Assembly: GCA_947169745.1 (NCBI GenBank) | Contig: CAMVQZ010000011.1 | Location: 1-37,268 of the forward strand | Origin: an uncultured Clostridia bacterium | Lineage (GTDB): Bacteria; Bacillota; Clostridia; Oscillospirales; Acutalibacteraceae | Direction of reading: 5' to 3' | Length of the DNA stretch: 37,268 bases | Part shown: piece by piece, positions 16,854 through 25,538 of the stretch | Layout of the letters: every line of letters starts with the position of its first letter | Position numbering within the stretch: the first letter of the stretch is position 1 | Program-made: the position numbers and the translations under genes | Notes under the pieces: generated by a model | Databases searched by the model: none | The model's input: only the letters and a program-made list of their open reading frames with translations | Told to the model about the DNA's origin: nothing

Positions 16854-17783
16854 TCAGCATCCTACTGTCTGGGCAAAGCCTACAATCAGAGGCATAGTAA
16901 TAACAGATATAAGGGTTGATAATGTCACAAGATTGACAGAAAGCCTGGCGTCATTATCGAATTTAGCTGCAAACATTGTGGTTGCTGCAGCGGCAGGAGC
17001 AGATGAAGCGATAACGCAGGTTATCAGTACAGTGTCTCTGATACCGCAAAGCATCATACCGCCGAAAGCGAGCAGGGGGATAACGATAAGTCTGAAAAGC
17101 ACACATATAAAGCCCTTTCCGTCCTTGAGGGAATCCCGGATCCTTGTCTGGGAAAGATAAAATCCTACTATCATCATAGGCAGGGGAGTATTAAGGTCAG
17201 ACATAAAACCTATTGGTTTTTCTATGACCTCGTGTATGGGGCATGAGGTAAGGAAGATAATAAAGCCCACAGCCATACCTATAATGCAGGGATTAAGAAC
17301 TATTTTTTTTACTGAAAGAGAGTCTTTTTTACCGTCAGACAGCCATACGCCGAAGGTCCACATTACTATATTGAATACAACGATATATACCGCTCCGAAA
17401 AACACACCGTCTGAGCCAAGGATAGCCTGCTGCATTGGCAGAGACATATATCCGCAGTTTGAAAAGATCAGGGCGAAACGATAGACCCTGTTTTTTTCAG
17501 GGATTTTATCGTGAAAGACCAGCATAGCCACAGCGATTGAAATGATATGTATACACATAGCAGCAGCTCCTGCTACGAGTAATCCGCTGAGCATACCGGG
17601 ATCAAACGGGCGGATAAAATTCTTCACGATAACACACGGACAAACTATATACAAGACAATATCCGTAATAGATTTGACTGATTTTTCATTAAGTATTTTT
17701 GTTTTGCCGCAGAGATAACCCAGGCCGATCAGAATAAAAAGCTCCAGTACCTGAGTTGCAACAGTAATAAAATTTCCTATCAT
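16854..17783 (-). CDS. AEC (auxin efflux carrier) family transporter
   Basis: A 309-residue inner-membrane carrier with about ten hydrophobic helices in two halves. Family signatures are IGLGYLCGKTKIL (18-30), IVLYIVCPCVIVKNF, FSNCGYMSLPMQQAILG (about 109-125) and VFNIVMWTFGVWLS in the first half, and NTPLPMMIVGFYLS and IASSAPAAAATTMFA in the second. Characterised relatives carry malate or other organic acids, but the substrate cannot be read here. GGAAAAAGAGAAAG lies before ATG 17783. It is a single gene between repeat C and a small decayed hairpin element, with no partner enzyme next to it. Confidence 0.88.
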   Translation of the reverse strand: MIGNFITVATQVLELFILIGLGYLCGKTKILNEKSVKSITDIVLYIVCPCVIVKNFIRPFDPGMLSGLLVAGAAAMCIHIISIAVAMLVFHDKIPEKNRVYRFALIFSNCGYMSLPMQQAILGSDGVFFGAVYIVVFNIVMWTFGVWLSDGKKDSLSVKKIVLNPCIIGMAVGFIIFLTSCPIHEVIEKPIGFMSDLNTPLPMMIVGFYLSQTRIRDSLKDGKGFICVLFRLIVIPLLAFGGMMLCGIRDTVLITCVIASSAPAAAATTMFAAKFDNDARLSVNLVTLSTLISVITMPLIVGFAQTVGC

Positions 17784-17817
17784 AATCTTTCTCTTTTTCC
17801 TTGTTTATTTGCATTAA

Positions 17818-17861
17818 GGCAATACCGCACAAAGACCGCCTTACGGCTTAGCGCCACATCT
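17818..17861. repeat. Decayed copy of the 12242-12296 hairpin element
   Basis: GGCAATACCGCACAAAGA and GCGCCACATCT occur in the same order and spacing as in the element at 12242. The right arm (expected TCTTTGTGCGGTATTG) is lost, so this copy no longer folds into a long stem. It lies between nspC and the AEC transporter. Confidence 0.6.
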
Positions 17862-17899
17862 GCTTGATCTTTTTCCGTCATTTTACACCAAAATCTGTC

Positions 17900-19039
17900 T
17901 TAAAGCCTTGATTTGAAATCCTCATATGAGAACTTCCTGATAAGCTCTCCTTTTCCGTCTGCCTTAAGAATATAGATCGAGGGCAGCGGCATTCCGTTGA
18001 AGGTATTGTTTTTTACCATAGTGTACATAGCCATATCTGTAAAGATAAGCTTATCTCCCACACTGAGTTTATCTTTAAAGGAATAATCCCCGATAACATC
18101 TCCTGCGAGACAAGTAGGGCCTCCGAGCCTGTATGTATGGGGAAAATCTCCGGCTTTACCTGAACCGATTATATAGGGTCGGTAAGGCATTTCCAGGACA
18201 TCCGGCATATGACAGGCAGCAGATGTATCAACTATAGCAAGCTCCATATTATTTCTGGTAATATCAAGAACGGTCGTAACAAGAAATCCGGCATCCACAG
18301 CCACAGCCTCTCCCGGCTCAACATAGATTTCCAGATCATATTTTTCTTTCAGTCCTCTTATAAGAGAAATGAGAAGAGGTACGTTATAATCAGGCTTTGT
18401 GATATGGTGACCGCCGCCGAGGTTAAGCCATTTCATTTTATAGAGGTATTTCCCGAATTTATCTTCAACAACCCGGAGGGTTCTCTCCAGTGTTTCTGCG
18501 CCCTGCTCGCACATTGTGTGAAAATGCAGTCCGCTTATACCCTCCAGCTCATCCTTCTCAAAGTTTTCAAGGGTTATTCCAAGCCTTGACCCGGTAAAGC
18601 AGGGGTTGTAAATATCTGTTTCTATCTCGCTGTATTCTGGGTTTATTCTGAGTCCGAAATCAGCCCTGCACCCCTCCGGGATCATTTTCCGGAATCTTTT
18701 CCACTGAGAAAAGGAATTAAACACGATATGGTCGCATATTTCAAAAAGCTCCGGCATATCCTCATCCTTATAAGCGGGAGAGAAAACGTGTATCTGTCTG
18801 TTTTTCATTTCCTCAGACGCAAGCTTTGCTTCAAATAATCCACTGGCAGTAGTTCCGCTGATATAATCAGCAATCAGAGGATAAACACAGTATGAAGAAA
18901 AAGCCTTTTGTGCAAGCAGGATATGACATCCCGATTCTTCTTCAACATACTTTAGTATTTCCAGATTTTTTATAAGCGCTTCTTCATCTATTACATAGCA
19001 AGGTGTAGGAAATTCCCTGAGGATTTTTGTTTTGTCCAT
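17900..19039 (-). CDS. nspC: Carboxynorspermidine (carboxyspermidine) decarboxylase
   Basis: A 379-residue PLP enzyme that decarboxylates carboxyspermidine or carboxynorspermidine, the last step of the aspartate-semialdehyde route to spermidine common in gut bacteria. The signatures are PTPCYVID, LLAQKAFS with the PLP lysine Lys45, GTTASGLFEA, NPEYSEIETDIYNPC, GLHFHTMCEQ, LGGGHH, YVEPGEAVAVDAG, CHMPDVLEMPYRP and GPTCLAGDV with the catalytic Cys. Length is normal. ATG 19039 has GGAGAGTG upstream. The partner carboxyspermidine dehydrogenase is not in this window, so the pathway genes are scattered. It is transcribed away from queA, with repeat D between the two promoters. Confidence 0.93.
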   Translation of the reverse strand: MDKTKILREFPTPCYVIDEEALIKNLEILKYVEEESGCHILLAQKAFSSYCVYPLIADYISGTTASGLFEAKLASEEMKNRQIHVFSPAYKDEDMPELFEICDHIVFNSFSQWKRFRKMIPEGCRADFGLRINPEYSEIETDIYNPCFTGSRLGITLENFEKDELEGISGLHFHTMCEQGAETLERTLRVVEDKFGKYLYKMKWLNLGGGHHITKPDYNVPLLISLIRGLKEKYDLEIYVEPGEAVAVDAGFLVTTVLDITRNNMELAIVDTSAACHMPDVLEMPYRPYIIGSGKAGDFPHTYRLGGPTCLAGDVIGDYSFKDKLSVGDKLIFTDMAMYTMVKNNTFNGMPLPSIYILKADGKGELIRKFSYEDFKSRL

Positions 19040-19059
19040 ATCATCACTCTCCGGTAACC

Positions 19060-19068
19060 ATTATACCA
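19060..19068 (-). promoter_or_regulatory. Extended -10 promoter of nspC
   Basis: On the minus strand, TGGTATAAT is an extended -10 element (TGn plus consensus TATAAT at 19065-19060). The region 17 bases upstream reads TTTCTT, a weak -35. It lies about 20 bases from the nspC start, so the leader would be short. Confidence 0.5.
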
Positions 19069-19089
19069 TCATTTATCAGAAAAAGAAAC

Positions 19090-19255
19090 CCCCACAGGCA
19101 GCGTCGACGCTACACCCATGTTCGCGTTATCGCTCATTCCATTCGCTATGCCGCGCGACGGTAGTTTATATACACACGACAGAGCGAGTGTAAACGAGCG
19201 ATAACGCGAAATAGAGAGCACAGGCACTGTGCACGCACGTCGACGCTGGGTGGGG
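19090..19255. repeat. Dispersed repeat family, copy D (inverted pair)
   Basis: Two arms face each other. The forward arm 19095-19150 has GGCAGCGTCGACGCTACACC and TTCGCGTTATCGCTCATTCC. The reverse arm 19175-19250 has ACACGACAGAGCGAGTG, AACGAGCGATAACGCGAA and CGTCGACGC. In RNA the arms could form a long imperfect hairpin. The copy fills the gap between divergent nspC and queA and stops exactly where the queA -35 begins. Confidence 0.78.
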
Positions 19256-19284
19256 TTGAAAAATGGTGTGAAAGAAAGTATAAT
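19256..19284 (+). promoter_or_regulatory. Promoter of queA, adjoining repeat D
   Basis: TTGAAA (19256-19261) and TATAAT (19279-19284) are separated by exactly 17 bases. The start would be near 19291, about 60 bases before the queA start codon. The -35 begins at the last bases of repeat D. Confidence 0.75.
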
Positions 19285-19350
19285 AAAATGGCACTGAAAG
19301 AATAGTGTATGAATACAGAAGAAAAAGAAATAATGATAAGAGGTAGAGGA

Positions 19351-20376
19351 ATGAAAACTTCGGATTTTTATTATGACCTGCCAGAGGAGCTTATTGCCCA
19401 GACTCCGGTGGAGCCAAGAGACAGCTCCCGGATGCTGGTAATGAACAGAGAGACAGGAGCCCTGGAGCACAGACATTTTTATGATATTATAGACTATCTC
19501 AACGAGGGAGACTGCCTTATCGTGAATGATTCCAGGGTACTCCCTGCGAGGATCTTCGGAATCAAGGAAGGAACAGGAGCCTGCGTGGAATTTCTGCTGC
19601 TGAGACACCTGGGAAACAAGCGCTGGGAGGCTCTTTCAAAGCCCGGTAAAAAAGCAAAGCCCGGAACGAGCTTTGTATTTGGTGACGGCCTGATGTCGTG
19701 TAAGGTGACAGAAGTGACGGAAGATGGAAACCGTATCATAGACTTTGAATGTGAGGGCAGCTTCTATGAGGTGCTGGATAAGCTTGGCCAGATGCCGCTG
19801 CCGCCGTATATCCATGAAAAGCTCAGGGATAAGGAGCGTTACCAGACTGTATACAGCCGTGAGCTGGGATCAGCGGCGGCTCCCACAGCAGGCCTTCACT
19901 TCACAGAAGAGCTTCTCCAGAGGATCAGAGATAAGGGCGTCAGAATAGGAAACGTCACTCTCCATGTCGGGCTTGGAACCTTCCGTCCTGTAAAGGTTGA
20001 TGATGTTACAAAGCATCATATGCACTCAGAGCATTATCAGATATCCCAGGAGACCGCAGACCTGATAAACGAAACAAAAAAGAACGGCGGCAGGGTAATC
20101 TCAGTGGGAACAACAAGCTGCCGTACTCTTGAAACAGTGGCAGCAAAAGAGGGAAAGATCTGCGCCTGCGAGGGCTTTACGGATATTTTCATCTATCCCG
20201 GCTTTGAATTCAAAGTACTGGACGGACTGATCACTAATTTCCATCTTCCGGAGAGTACGCTGATAATGCTGGTTTCTGCTTTTGCCGGATTCGATAATGT
20301 AATGAACGCATATAAGACTGCTGTAGATATGAAATACAGATTTTTCAGCTTCGGGGACGCAATGTGCATACTATGA
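19351..20376 (+). CDS. queA: S-adenosylmethionine:tRNA ribosyltransferase-isomerase QueA
   Basis: A 341-residue enzyme that transfers and rearranges the ribose of S-adenosylmethionine onto 7-aminomethyl-deazaguanine in tRNA, giving epoxyqueuosine. The signatures are [12 protein letters not shown] near the N-terminus, [43 protein letters not shown] in parts ([12 protein letters not shown]), [28 protein letters not shown] and [19 protein letters not shown]. Length is normal. ATG 19351 is chosen because the family begins at [11 protein letters not shown]; an in-frame ATG at 19309 would add 14 atypical residues. AGAGGT lies just upstream. No other queuosine genes are nearby. Confidence 0.96.
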   Translation: MKTSDFYYDLPEELIAQTPVEPRDSSRMLVMNRETGALEHRHFYDIIDYLNEGDCLIVNDSRVLPARIFGIKEGTGACVEFLLLRHLGNKRWEALSKPGKKAKPGTSFVFGDGLMSCKVTEVTEDGNRIIDFECEGSFYEVLDKLGQMPLPPYIHEKLRDKERYQTVYSRELGSAAAPTAGLHFTEELLQRIRDKGVRIGNVTLHVGLGTFRPVKVDDVTKHHMHSEHYQISQETADLINETKKNGGRVISVGTTSCRTLETVAAKEGKICACEGFTDIFIYPGFEFKVLDGLITNFHLPESTLIMLVSAFAGFDNVMNAYKTAVDMKYRFFSFGDAMCIL

Positions 20377-20442
20377 TGTGTTATTCCAGTATAGATTTTC
20401 TGTATTGTAAATCCAAAGAAGCGTTATCCTGGAGGTCATAAG

Positions 20443-21339
20443 ATGAAGAACAAAATAATGTCCCGCAAGAACCGGGCAGTGCTTCTGATAATATGCTCCG
20501 CATTCTTTTTTGCACTGATGAATCTGTTTGTCAGACTGTCAGGAGATATCCCGCCGATGCAGAAAAGCTTTTTCAGGAATTTTGTTGCGCTGTTTTTTGC
20601 TCTCGGGATGATAATAAAAACAAAAACCGGGCTGAGATGGAAGAAAGGCAATCTGAAATACCTTCTCATCCGTTCAGCCGCGGGGACGATTGGAATACTA
20701 TGCAATTTTTATGCCATCGACCATATTCCCCTTGCAAATGCATCTATGCTCAATAAGATGTCGCCCTTCTTTGTGATCCTGTTTTCGATAATCATTCTGA
20801 AGGAAAAGCTTACTGTCTTTCAGGGGCTTACAGTAACAGCAGCTTTTATCGGCACTTTGTTTATAATAAAGCCTTCGTTTTCAAATATGGAATTTATGCC
20901 CTCTGCAATAGCGCTTGCAGGAGGAATATTTGCAGGCTTTGCATATACTATAGTCAGAAAGCTTGGCAGCGCAGGGGAAAAAGGACCGCTGATTGTTTTT
21001 TTCTTTTCCGGTTTTTCCTGCCTGACAACAGCTCCGTACCTGATAGTAGATTTTCATCCGATGACTGCCGGGCAGCTGATAATGCTGCTTCTTGCCGGAT
21101 TTGCTGCAGCAGGAGGTCAGTTTACGATTACCGCAGCCTATTCATACGCTCCGGCAAGAGAGATCTCTGTATATGATTATTCCCAGATACTCTTTGCAAC
21201 GAGTATGGGAGCCTTGATTCTCAGTGAGCTGCCGGATGTATACAGCTTTGTGGGTTATGCAATAATAATCACAGCAGCAGTCCTGATGTTTCTTTATAAC
21301 AACAATATTATTTTCAAAGGTCTCCGCCGCCCGGACTGA
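20443..21339 (+). CDS. EamA/DMT-family transporter
   Basis: A 298-residue membrane protein with ten predicted helices in two EamA repeats. The first half has AFFFALMNLFVRLSG and RNFVALFFALG; the loop KNxxNFYAIDHIPLANASMLNKMSPFF corresponds to the family's helix 3-4 signature and is followed by ILKEKLT. The second half contains GGIFAGFAYTIVRKL, AAAGGQFTITAAYSYAPA and ISVYDYSQILFATSMGALILSE. Family members export metabolites or nucleotide sugars, but the substrate is not readable. GGAGG at 20431-20435 supports ATG 20443. It lies 66 bases after queA and may be co-transcribed. It converges on the ArsR gene with only two bases between the stops. Confidence 0.85.
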   Translation: MKNKIMSRKNRAVLLIICSAFFFALMNLFVRLSGDIPPMQKSFFRNFVALFFALGMIIKTKTGLRWKKGNLKYLLIRSAAGTIGILCNFYAIDHIPLANASMLNKMSPFFVILFSIIILKEKLTVFQGLTVTAAFIGTLFIIKPSFSNMEFMPSAIALAGGIFAGFAYTIVRKLGSAGEKGPLIVFFFSGFSCLTTAPYLIVDFHPMTAGQLIMLLLAGFAAAGGQFTITAAYSYAPAREISVYDYSQILFATSMGALILSELPDVYSFVGYAIIITAAVLMFLYNNNIIFKGLRRPD

Positions 21340-21341
21340 GA

Positions 21342-21707
21342 TCATCTGGGGCAGGAGATCCTTGCGATTTCCTCAATCGTCAGATGAAGCTTCAGCACAA
21401 TATCAGTGTCTGCAGCTTTATAATACATTTCCTTGCCGTTTCTTGATGAAACGATAAGACCTGCATCCTTGAGCAGCTTAAGATGATGGGATACCGCCGG
21501 ACTGGACATACCTGTTGCGGCGGCAATATTTATTACACATTCCTCACAATGGCATAAAAGCCAGAATATTCTCAGTCTGCTGGGGTCACCCAGCTGTTTC
21601 ATAGCATCTGCAACTGTCTTTATCGTTTCTGTAGAAGGAATCTTTTCCACTACCTGACAGTTTTCTGAATGATGATCGTGGGGCAGCTGTATTTTTTTAT
21701 GTTCCAA
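21342..21707 (-). CDS. ArsR/SmtB-family metal-responsive repressor
   Basis: A 121-residue winged-helix repressor. The recognition region MSSPAVSHHLKLLKDAGLIV (about 66-85) and beta-wing SSRNGKEMYYKA are clear. Metal ligands are probably the N-terminal HDHHSENC (10-17) together with CHCEECVIN in helix 3, the CadC/CmtR-like arrangement that favours Cd, Pb or Zn. The start is TTG 21707, nine bases after AAGGAGG; there is no ATG in frame that keeps the N-terminal Cys/His cluster. It is divergent from the HMA gene and its ATPase, whose control region holds matching palindromes, so it is the likely regulator of both. Confidence 0.87.
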   Translation of the reverse strand: MEHKKIQLPHDHHSENCQVVEKIPSTETIKTVADAMKQLGDPSRLRIFWLLCHCEECVINIAAATGMSSPAVSHHLKLLKDAGLIVSSRNGKEMYYKAADTDIVLKLHLTIEEIARISCPR

Positions 21708-21865
21708 AATGCATATCCTCCTTGTAACCGCAAGCCGGCAGCCTGCCTGTGCTTGTCTGAAGCAGAGATCTGAACAGCGGCTTCTTGTTATAATATTTTA
21801 ATTGATTTTTCCTGCAAAATCAATAATATCCGTAGAATTATGCACGCACAGAAAGAATAATTACG

Positions 21866-21894
21866 TTGACATTTTCCTTCAATAGTGGTATAGT
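21866..21894 (+). promoter_or_regulatory. Promoter of the metal-efflux operon
   Basis: TTGACA (21866-21871) and TATAGT (21889-21894) are 17 bases apart. The operator at 21903-21924 covers the predicted start site, the usual position for ArsR-type repression. Confidence 0.8.
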
Positions 21895-21902
21895 ATATAT
21901 AA

Positions 21903-21924
21903 CGATTAAACATTTGTTTAATCG
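21903..21924. promoter_or_regulatory. ArsR-type operator 1 (perfect palindrome)
   Basis: CGATTAAACA-TT-TGTTTAATCG is a perfect 10-2-10 inverted repeat, similar in shape to SmtB/CzrA/CadC operators. It overlaps the start of transcription of the small HMA gene. Confidence 0.85.
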
Positions 21925-21946
21925 GAAGATTTAATGAGGTGATTTT

Positions 21947-22168
21947 ATGAAAAAGAAATACAAGATAGAGGTGGACTGCGCCAATTGTGCAGCAAAAATG
22001 GAAACAGCCGCTAAAAAGACAGAGGGAGTAAAGGATGCCACAGTAAGCTTTATGACCCTGAAAATGACTGTGGAATTTGATGAAGGCGCAGATCCTGAAA
22101 AAACAATGGATAAGGTTTTTGCAGCCTGCAGAAAAATCGAGCCCGATTGCGAGATATATTATAAATGA
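21947..22168 (+). CDS. Free-standing HMA metal-binding protein
   Basis: A 73-residue ferredoxin-like heavy-metal-associated domain. The metal site is VDCANCAAKME with Cys11 and Cys14. The rest (AAKKTEGVKDATVSFMT, MTVEFDEGADPEKTM) is the usual beta-alpha-beta pattern. The CANC loop, preceded by Asp rather than GMT, is the form seen in the N-terminal domains of Zn/Cd/Pb ATPases rather than in the copper chaperone CopZ. The ATPase downstream lacks exactly this domain, so this protein probably serves as its separate metal-delivery or sensing domain. It has its own promoter and operator. GAGGTG precedes ATG 21947. Confidence 0.88.
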   Translation: MKKKYKIEVDCANCAAKMETAAKKTEGVKDATVSFMTLKMTVEFDEGADPEKTMDKVFAACRKIEPDCEIYYK

Positions 22169-22174
22169 GCTGTG

Positions 22175-22225
22175 ACCGGACATAGTCCTGACCGATGACA
22201 TACATCAGTCAGTTGACTGTCCGGT
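22175..22225 (+). other. Intergenic stem-loop between HMA gene and ATPase gene
   Basis: The outer stem ACCGGACA/TGTCCGGT (22175-22182 with 22218-22225) encloses an inner stem CTGAC-c-GATG / CATC-a-GTCAG (22188-22212). No T-run follows, so it is not a standard terminator. It could be an mRNA processing or stabilising element that sets the ratio of the small protein to the ATPase. Confidence 0.6.
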
Positions 22226-22239
22226 AATATTCCCGCAAA

Positions 22240-22261
22240 CGATTAAACAAATGCTTAATTG
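22240..22261. promoter_or_regulatory. ArsR-type operator 2 (imperfect palindrome)
   Basis: CGATTAAACA-AA-TGCTTAATTG matches operator 1 in its left arm and in 8 of 10 positions of its right arm. It lies directly before the ATPase ribosome site. No promoter with good spacing is seen upstream of it, so it may act as a roadblock, bind the regulator cooperatively, or be a relic. Confidence 0.65.
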
Positions 22262-22275
22262 AAAAAGGTGATCCT

Positions 22276-24120
22276 ATGACAAAGAAACAAAAAAAGACTC
22301 TTGTGCGTATATTACTGTCAGCTGCTCTTACAGGCGTGTTGTATTTTATACCTGCAGAAGGAATACTGAAATTAATTCTGTATCTGATACCATATTTCAT
22401 AATCGGATATGATATCCTATATAAGGCTTTAAGAGGTATCATAAACCTGCAGCCCTTTGACGAGTGCTTTCTTATGGCATTGGCAACAGTCGGAGCCCTT
22501 GTTATTGGCGTGATAAACGGCGGCGATTACCTTGAGGCTATAGCGGTAATGCTGTTTTATCAGGTGGGTGAGTGGTTCCAGAGCTATGCTGTGGGAAAAA
22601 GCCGGAAAAGTATTTCTGAGTTAATGGATATCCGCCCGGATCATGCAAATATCGAGACAGAGGATGGAATTGAAGAGGTAGACCCGGACGAAGTCGAGCC
22701 GGGGACTGTTATCCTTGTGAGACCCGGTGAGAGAATACCAATAGACGGCATTATCACAGACGGAGCTTCTGCGCTGGATTCTTCTGCGCTTACCGGAGAA
22801 AGCAAGCCGGTTGATGTCGGAGAGGGTGACGAGGTTATGAGCGGCTGTATTAACCTGAGCAGTGTTATAAAGCTTCGCACCACAAAGGATTTTGACGATT
22901 CCACTGCATCGAAGATTATGGAACTGGTAGAGAATGCCAGCTCGCGGAAATCTGTTTCGGAAAACTTCATCACTAAATTTGCCCGTTACTATACTCCGGC
23001 AGTAGTTTTTTCTGCTCTTGTGCTTGCTCTTGTGCCGCCGTTTTTTACTTCCTTTAACTGGATGACATGGATATACAGAGCGCTTACCTTTCTTGTAATA
23101 AGCTGTCCCTGTGCGCTTGTGATAAGTATACCCCTGAGCTTTTTTGCAGGAATAGGGGGAGCCGGAAGAGAAGGAATACTTGTCAAGGGGTCAAATTTTC
23201 TTGAACAGCTTTCCAGGATAAAAACAGTTGTTTTTGATAAGACCGGAACTCTCACAAAGGGCGTTTTCCAGGTTACCGGTATCTATCCTGAGGGCAATAT
23301 CCCTGAATCTGAGCTGATCGGTCTTGCAGCAGCTGTCGAGAGATATTCCACACATCCCATAGCCCTTTCCATATGCCGGGCTTCTCAGGATGACAGAAGA
23401 GCGCAGGATGTAAATGAGCTTGCTGGTCACGGCATAAAGGGAAAAGTCGGGAATGATATTATCGTTGCGGGAAACCGGAAAATGATGATGGAAGCAGGCT
23501 ATGATCCGGGTCTGTCCGAAGAAGCAGGAACAATGATCTATGTGCTTAGAAACGATGAATATATCGGCAGGATAGTTATCTCAGACGTTATAAAGGATAG
23601 CTCTGCTGCGGCTGTCAGGGAGCTTGCGGGCTGCGGCGTGAAGAAAACGGTAATGCTGACAGGAGACAGTGAACCTGTGGCAAGTGATACTGCTGAAAAG
23701 ACAGGTATAAAAGAATATTACAGCGGACTTCTTCCGGCTGAGAAGGTGGAAAGGGTTGAGCTGATGATAGGAGAAGGCTCCGGAGTACTCGCCTTTTGCG
23801 GTGACGGAATCAATGACGCACCTGTCCTTACAAGAGCGGATATCGGTATTGCTATGGGAGGAGTGGGGTCAGATGCTGCTATCGAGGCGGCAGATGTGGT
23901 TATTATGGATGACGATCCCCTGAAAATCCCCCTTGCAGTCAGGATATCAAAAAAGTGTATGAGGATAGTCCGTGAGAACATTCGGTTTACTATCGGTGTA
24001 AAGCTGGCTTGCCTTATACTTGGGGCACTTGGCTTTGCTAATATGTGGGTGGCAGTTTTTGCAGATGTGGGAGTAATGGTTCTTGCTGTCCTTAATTCCA
24101 TAAGAGCATTGAAAGTCTGA
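22276..24120 (+). CDS. P1B-type heavy-metal efflux ATPase (Zn/Cd/Pb group), lacking N-terminal HMA domain
   Basis: A 614-residue membrane pump that hydrolyses ATP to export soft metal ions. The signatures are two N-terminal helix pairs, the actuator motif TGES (173-176), the ion-site motif SCPCALV with Cys277 and Cys279, the phosphorylated Asp321 in DKTGTLTKG, HP in STHPIA, and GDGINDAPVL. The last helices contain VKLACLILG and VAVFADVGVMVL, whose Lys and Asp-Gly pattern is typical of the Zn/Cd/Pb subgroup. The usual N-terminal metal-binding domain is absent and is encoded instead by the 73-residue gene upstream. Both genes carry the same operator type. AAAGGTG precedes ATG 22276. Copper transport is unlikely because the copper-type helix 7 and 8 motifs are missing. 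Confidence 0.93.
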   Translation: MTKKQKKTLVRILLSAALTGVLYFIPAEGILKLILYLIPYFIIGYDILYKALRGIINLQPFDECFLMALATVGALVIGVINGGDYLEAIAVMLFYQVGEWFQSYAVGKSRKSISELMDIRPDHANIETEDGIEEVDPDEVEPGTVILVRPGERIPIDGIITDGASALDSSALTGESKPVDVGEGDEVMSGCINLSSVIKLRTTKDFDDSTASKIMELVENASSRKSVSENFITKFARYYTPAVVFSALVLALVPPFFTSFNWMTWIYRALTFLVISCPCALVISIPLSFFAGIGGAGREGILVKGSNFLEQLSRIKTVVFDKTGTLTKGVFQVTGIYPEGNIPESELIGLAAAVERYSTHPIALSICRASQDDRRAQDVNELAGHGIKGKVGNDIIVAGNRKMMMEAGYDPGLSEEAGTMIYVLRNDEYIGRIVISDVIKDSSAAAVRELAGCGVKKTVMLTGDSEPVASDTAEKTGIKEYYSGLLPAEKVERVELMIGEGSGVLAFCGDGINDAPVLTRADIGIAMGGVGSDAAIEAADVVIMDDDPLKIPLAVRISKKCMRIVRENIRFTIGVKLACLILGALGFANMWVAVFADVGVMVLAVLNSIRALKV

Positions 24121-24260
24121 AAGAAAAGTGACTCCGGTACAGATATGTCATTTTACAACAAAAAAGCCTGTTAATTTCGATATAATTCTAATATAGAACT
24201 ATTATTTCGAGCTCTGAACATATAATATATAACGAATTTATATGTGTGGAGTGATAATGA

Positions 24261-25538
24261 TTGAATTTATGGGTAATGACGGCCTTTATTCTGATACTTG
24301 TTGCGATGTCATCCTTCTTTTCCTCGACAGAGACAGCATATTCCTCTGTCAGTAAGGTAAGAATGAAGAATCTTGCCGACAACGGCAATAAAAAGGCAGC
24401 AAAGGCACTGTATGTATCCGAGAGATATGACAAGGCTCTATCCACCATACTTGTAGGAAATAACATTGTGAATATTGCCTGCTCCGCCCTGGCGACTCTT
24501 CTGTTTGTATCATATTTCGGAGACGCTGTTGGAACGATCGTCAGCACTGTTGTTATTACAATAGTTGTTCTGATCTGCGGTGAGGTCTTGCCGAAGAATT
24601 TTGCTATTGAAAACAGCGAAAGTATCTGTATGTCCACTGCATCCATACTGATTTTTCTGATGGCGTTTTTTACTCCTGTGACATTTCTTCTTCTGCAGAT
24701 AAAAAATCTTTTCACAAAGGTTGTCAGCAAGGAAAAAGAGAAGTCCCCCAGTGTGACGGAGGACGAGCTGAAATATATAGTTGAAAGCATCGAGGAAGAG
24801 GGAGTGCTTGAGGAACAGGAAAGCGAGCTGGTACAGTCTGCTCTTGAATTTGACGAAAAGACCGCATACGATATCCTGACTCCGAGAGTTGATATGGCTT
24901 CTGTGGATGTGGAGGACAGTCCCGAAGAGATAAAAGAGCTTATTCTTAAAGAGAGGTATTCCAGGATTCCTGTTTTTGAGGGGAATATAGATAATGTCAT
25001 AGGGATACTTCATACAAGGGATTATCTGGAAGCACTTCTTGAAAACAGCGAGCCGGATCTCAGAGCCCTGATACAGCCGGCATACTTCATATACAGAAGC
25101 AAAAAGCTGTCTGCACTTCTTGCAGATTTCAGATACAAGCGTCTCCATATTGCTGTTGTAACAGATGATTACGGCGGCACTCTGGGAATAGTCACAATGG
25201 AGGATCTTCTGGAACAGCTTGTGGGAGACATCTGGGATGAGGACGAAGAGATCGAGCACAAATTCAAGAAGCTTTCGGAAAACCGCTATGAGATCAGCGG
25301 AGATATGAATATAGACGATATGCTGGAGCTTATCGACAAGGACGAAAAATACATAAAAACCGATAGCAAGTCTGTTGGCGGATGGGTTATCGAGCAGATA
25401 GGAGACATCCCGGAAAAAGGCTCATCCTTTGTATTCGGAGAGCTTGATATCCGTGTTCTTGACGTAGAGGATCAGCGTGTCAATAAGGTGCTTCTTGTCT
25501 ATAACCCTGAACAGGATGAAAACGACAATGAAAAATAA
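24261..25538 (+). CDS. HlyC/CorC (CNNM-like) family membrane protein with CBS domains
   Basis: A 425-residue protein of the DUF21-CBS-CorC_HlyC architecture, often annotated as hemolysin but more likely a Mg2+/Co2+ efflux or homeostasis protein. The DUF21 part (1-190) starts with FFSSTETAYSSVSKVRMK and contains VGNNIVNIACSALAT and GEVLPKNFAIEN. Two CBS domains follow (about 205-330: DILTPRVDMASVD, RYSRIPVFEGNIDNVIGI, VVTDDYGGTLGIVTMEDLLEQLVGDIWDE in parts). The C-terminal CorC_HlyC domain (about 345-420) carries YEISGDMNIDDM. The start is TTG 24261 with GGAG nine bases upstream; ATG 24276 is the alternative. It overlaps the next gene by 11 bases. Confidence 0.9.
   Translation: MNLWVMTAFILILVAMSSFFSSTETAYSSVSKVRMKNLADNGNKKAAKALYVSERYDKALSTILVGNNIVNIACSALATLLFVSYFGDAVGTIVSTVVITIVVLICGEVLPKNFAIENSESICMSTASILIFLMAFFTPVTFLLLQIKNLFTKVVSKEKEKSPSVTEDELKYIVESIEEEGVLEEQESELVQSALEFDEKTAYDILTPRVDMASVDVEDSPEEIKELILKERYSRIPVFEGNIDNVIGILHTRDYLEALLENSEPDLRALIQPAYFIYRSKKLSALLADFRYKRLHIAVVTDDYGGTLGIVTMEDLLEQLVGDIWDEDEEIEHKFKKLSENRYEISGDMNIDDMLELIDKDEKYIKTDSKSVGGWVIEQIGDIPEKGSSFVFGELDIRVLDVEDQRVNKVLLVYNPEQDENDNEK

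Noticed and set aside
22213-22241. Separate promoter for the P1B-ATPase (TTGACT at 22213)
   Set aside because: No -10 element stands at 16-18 bases; the TAATAT seen is only six bases away.
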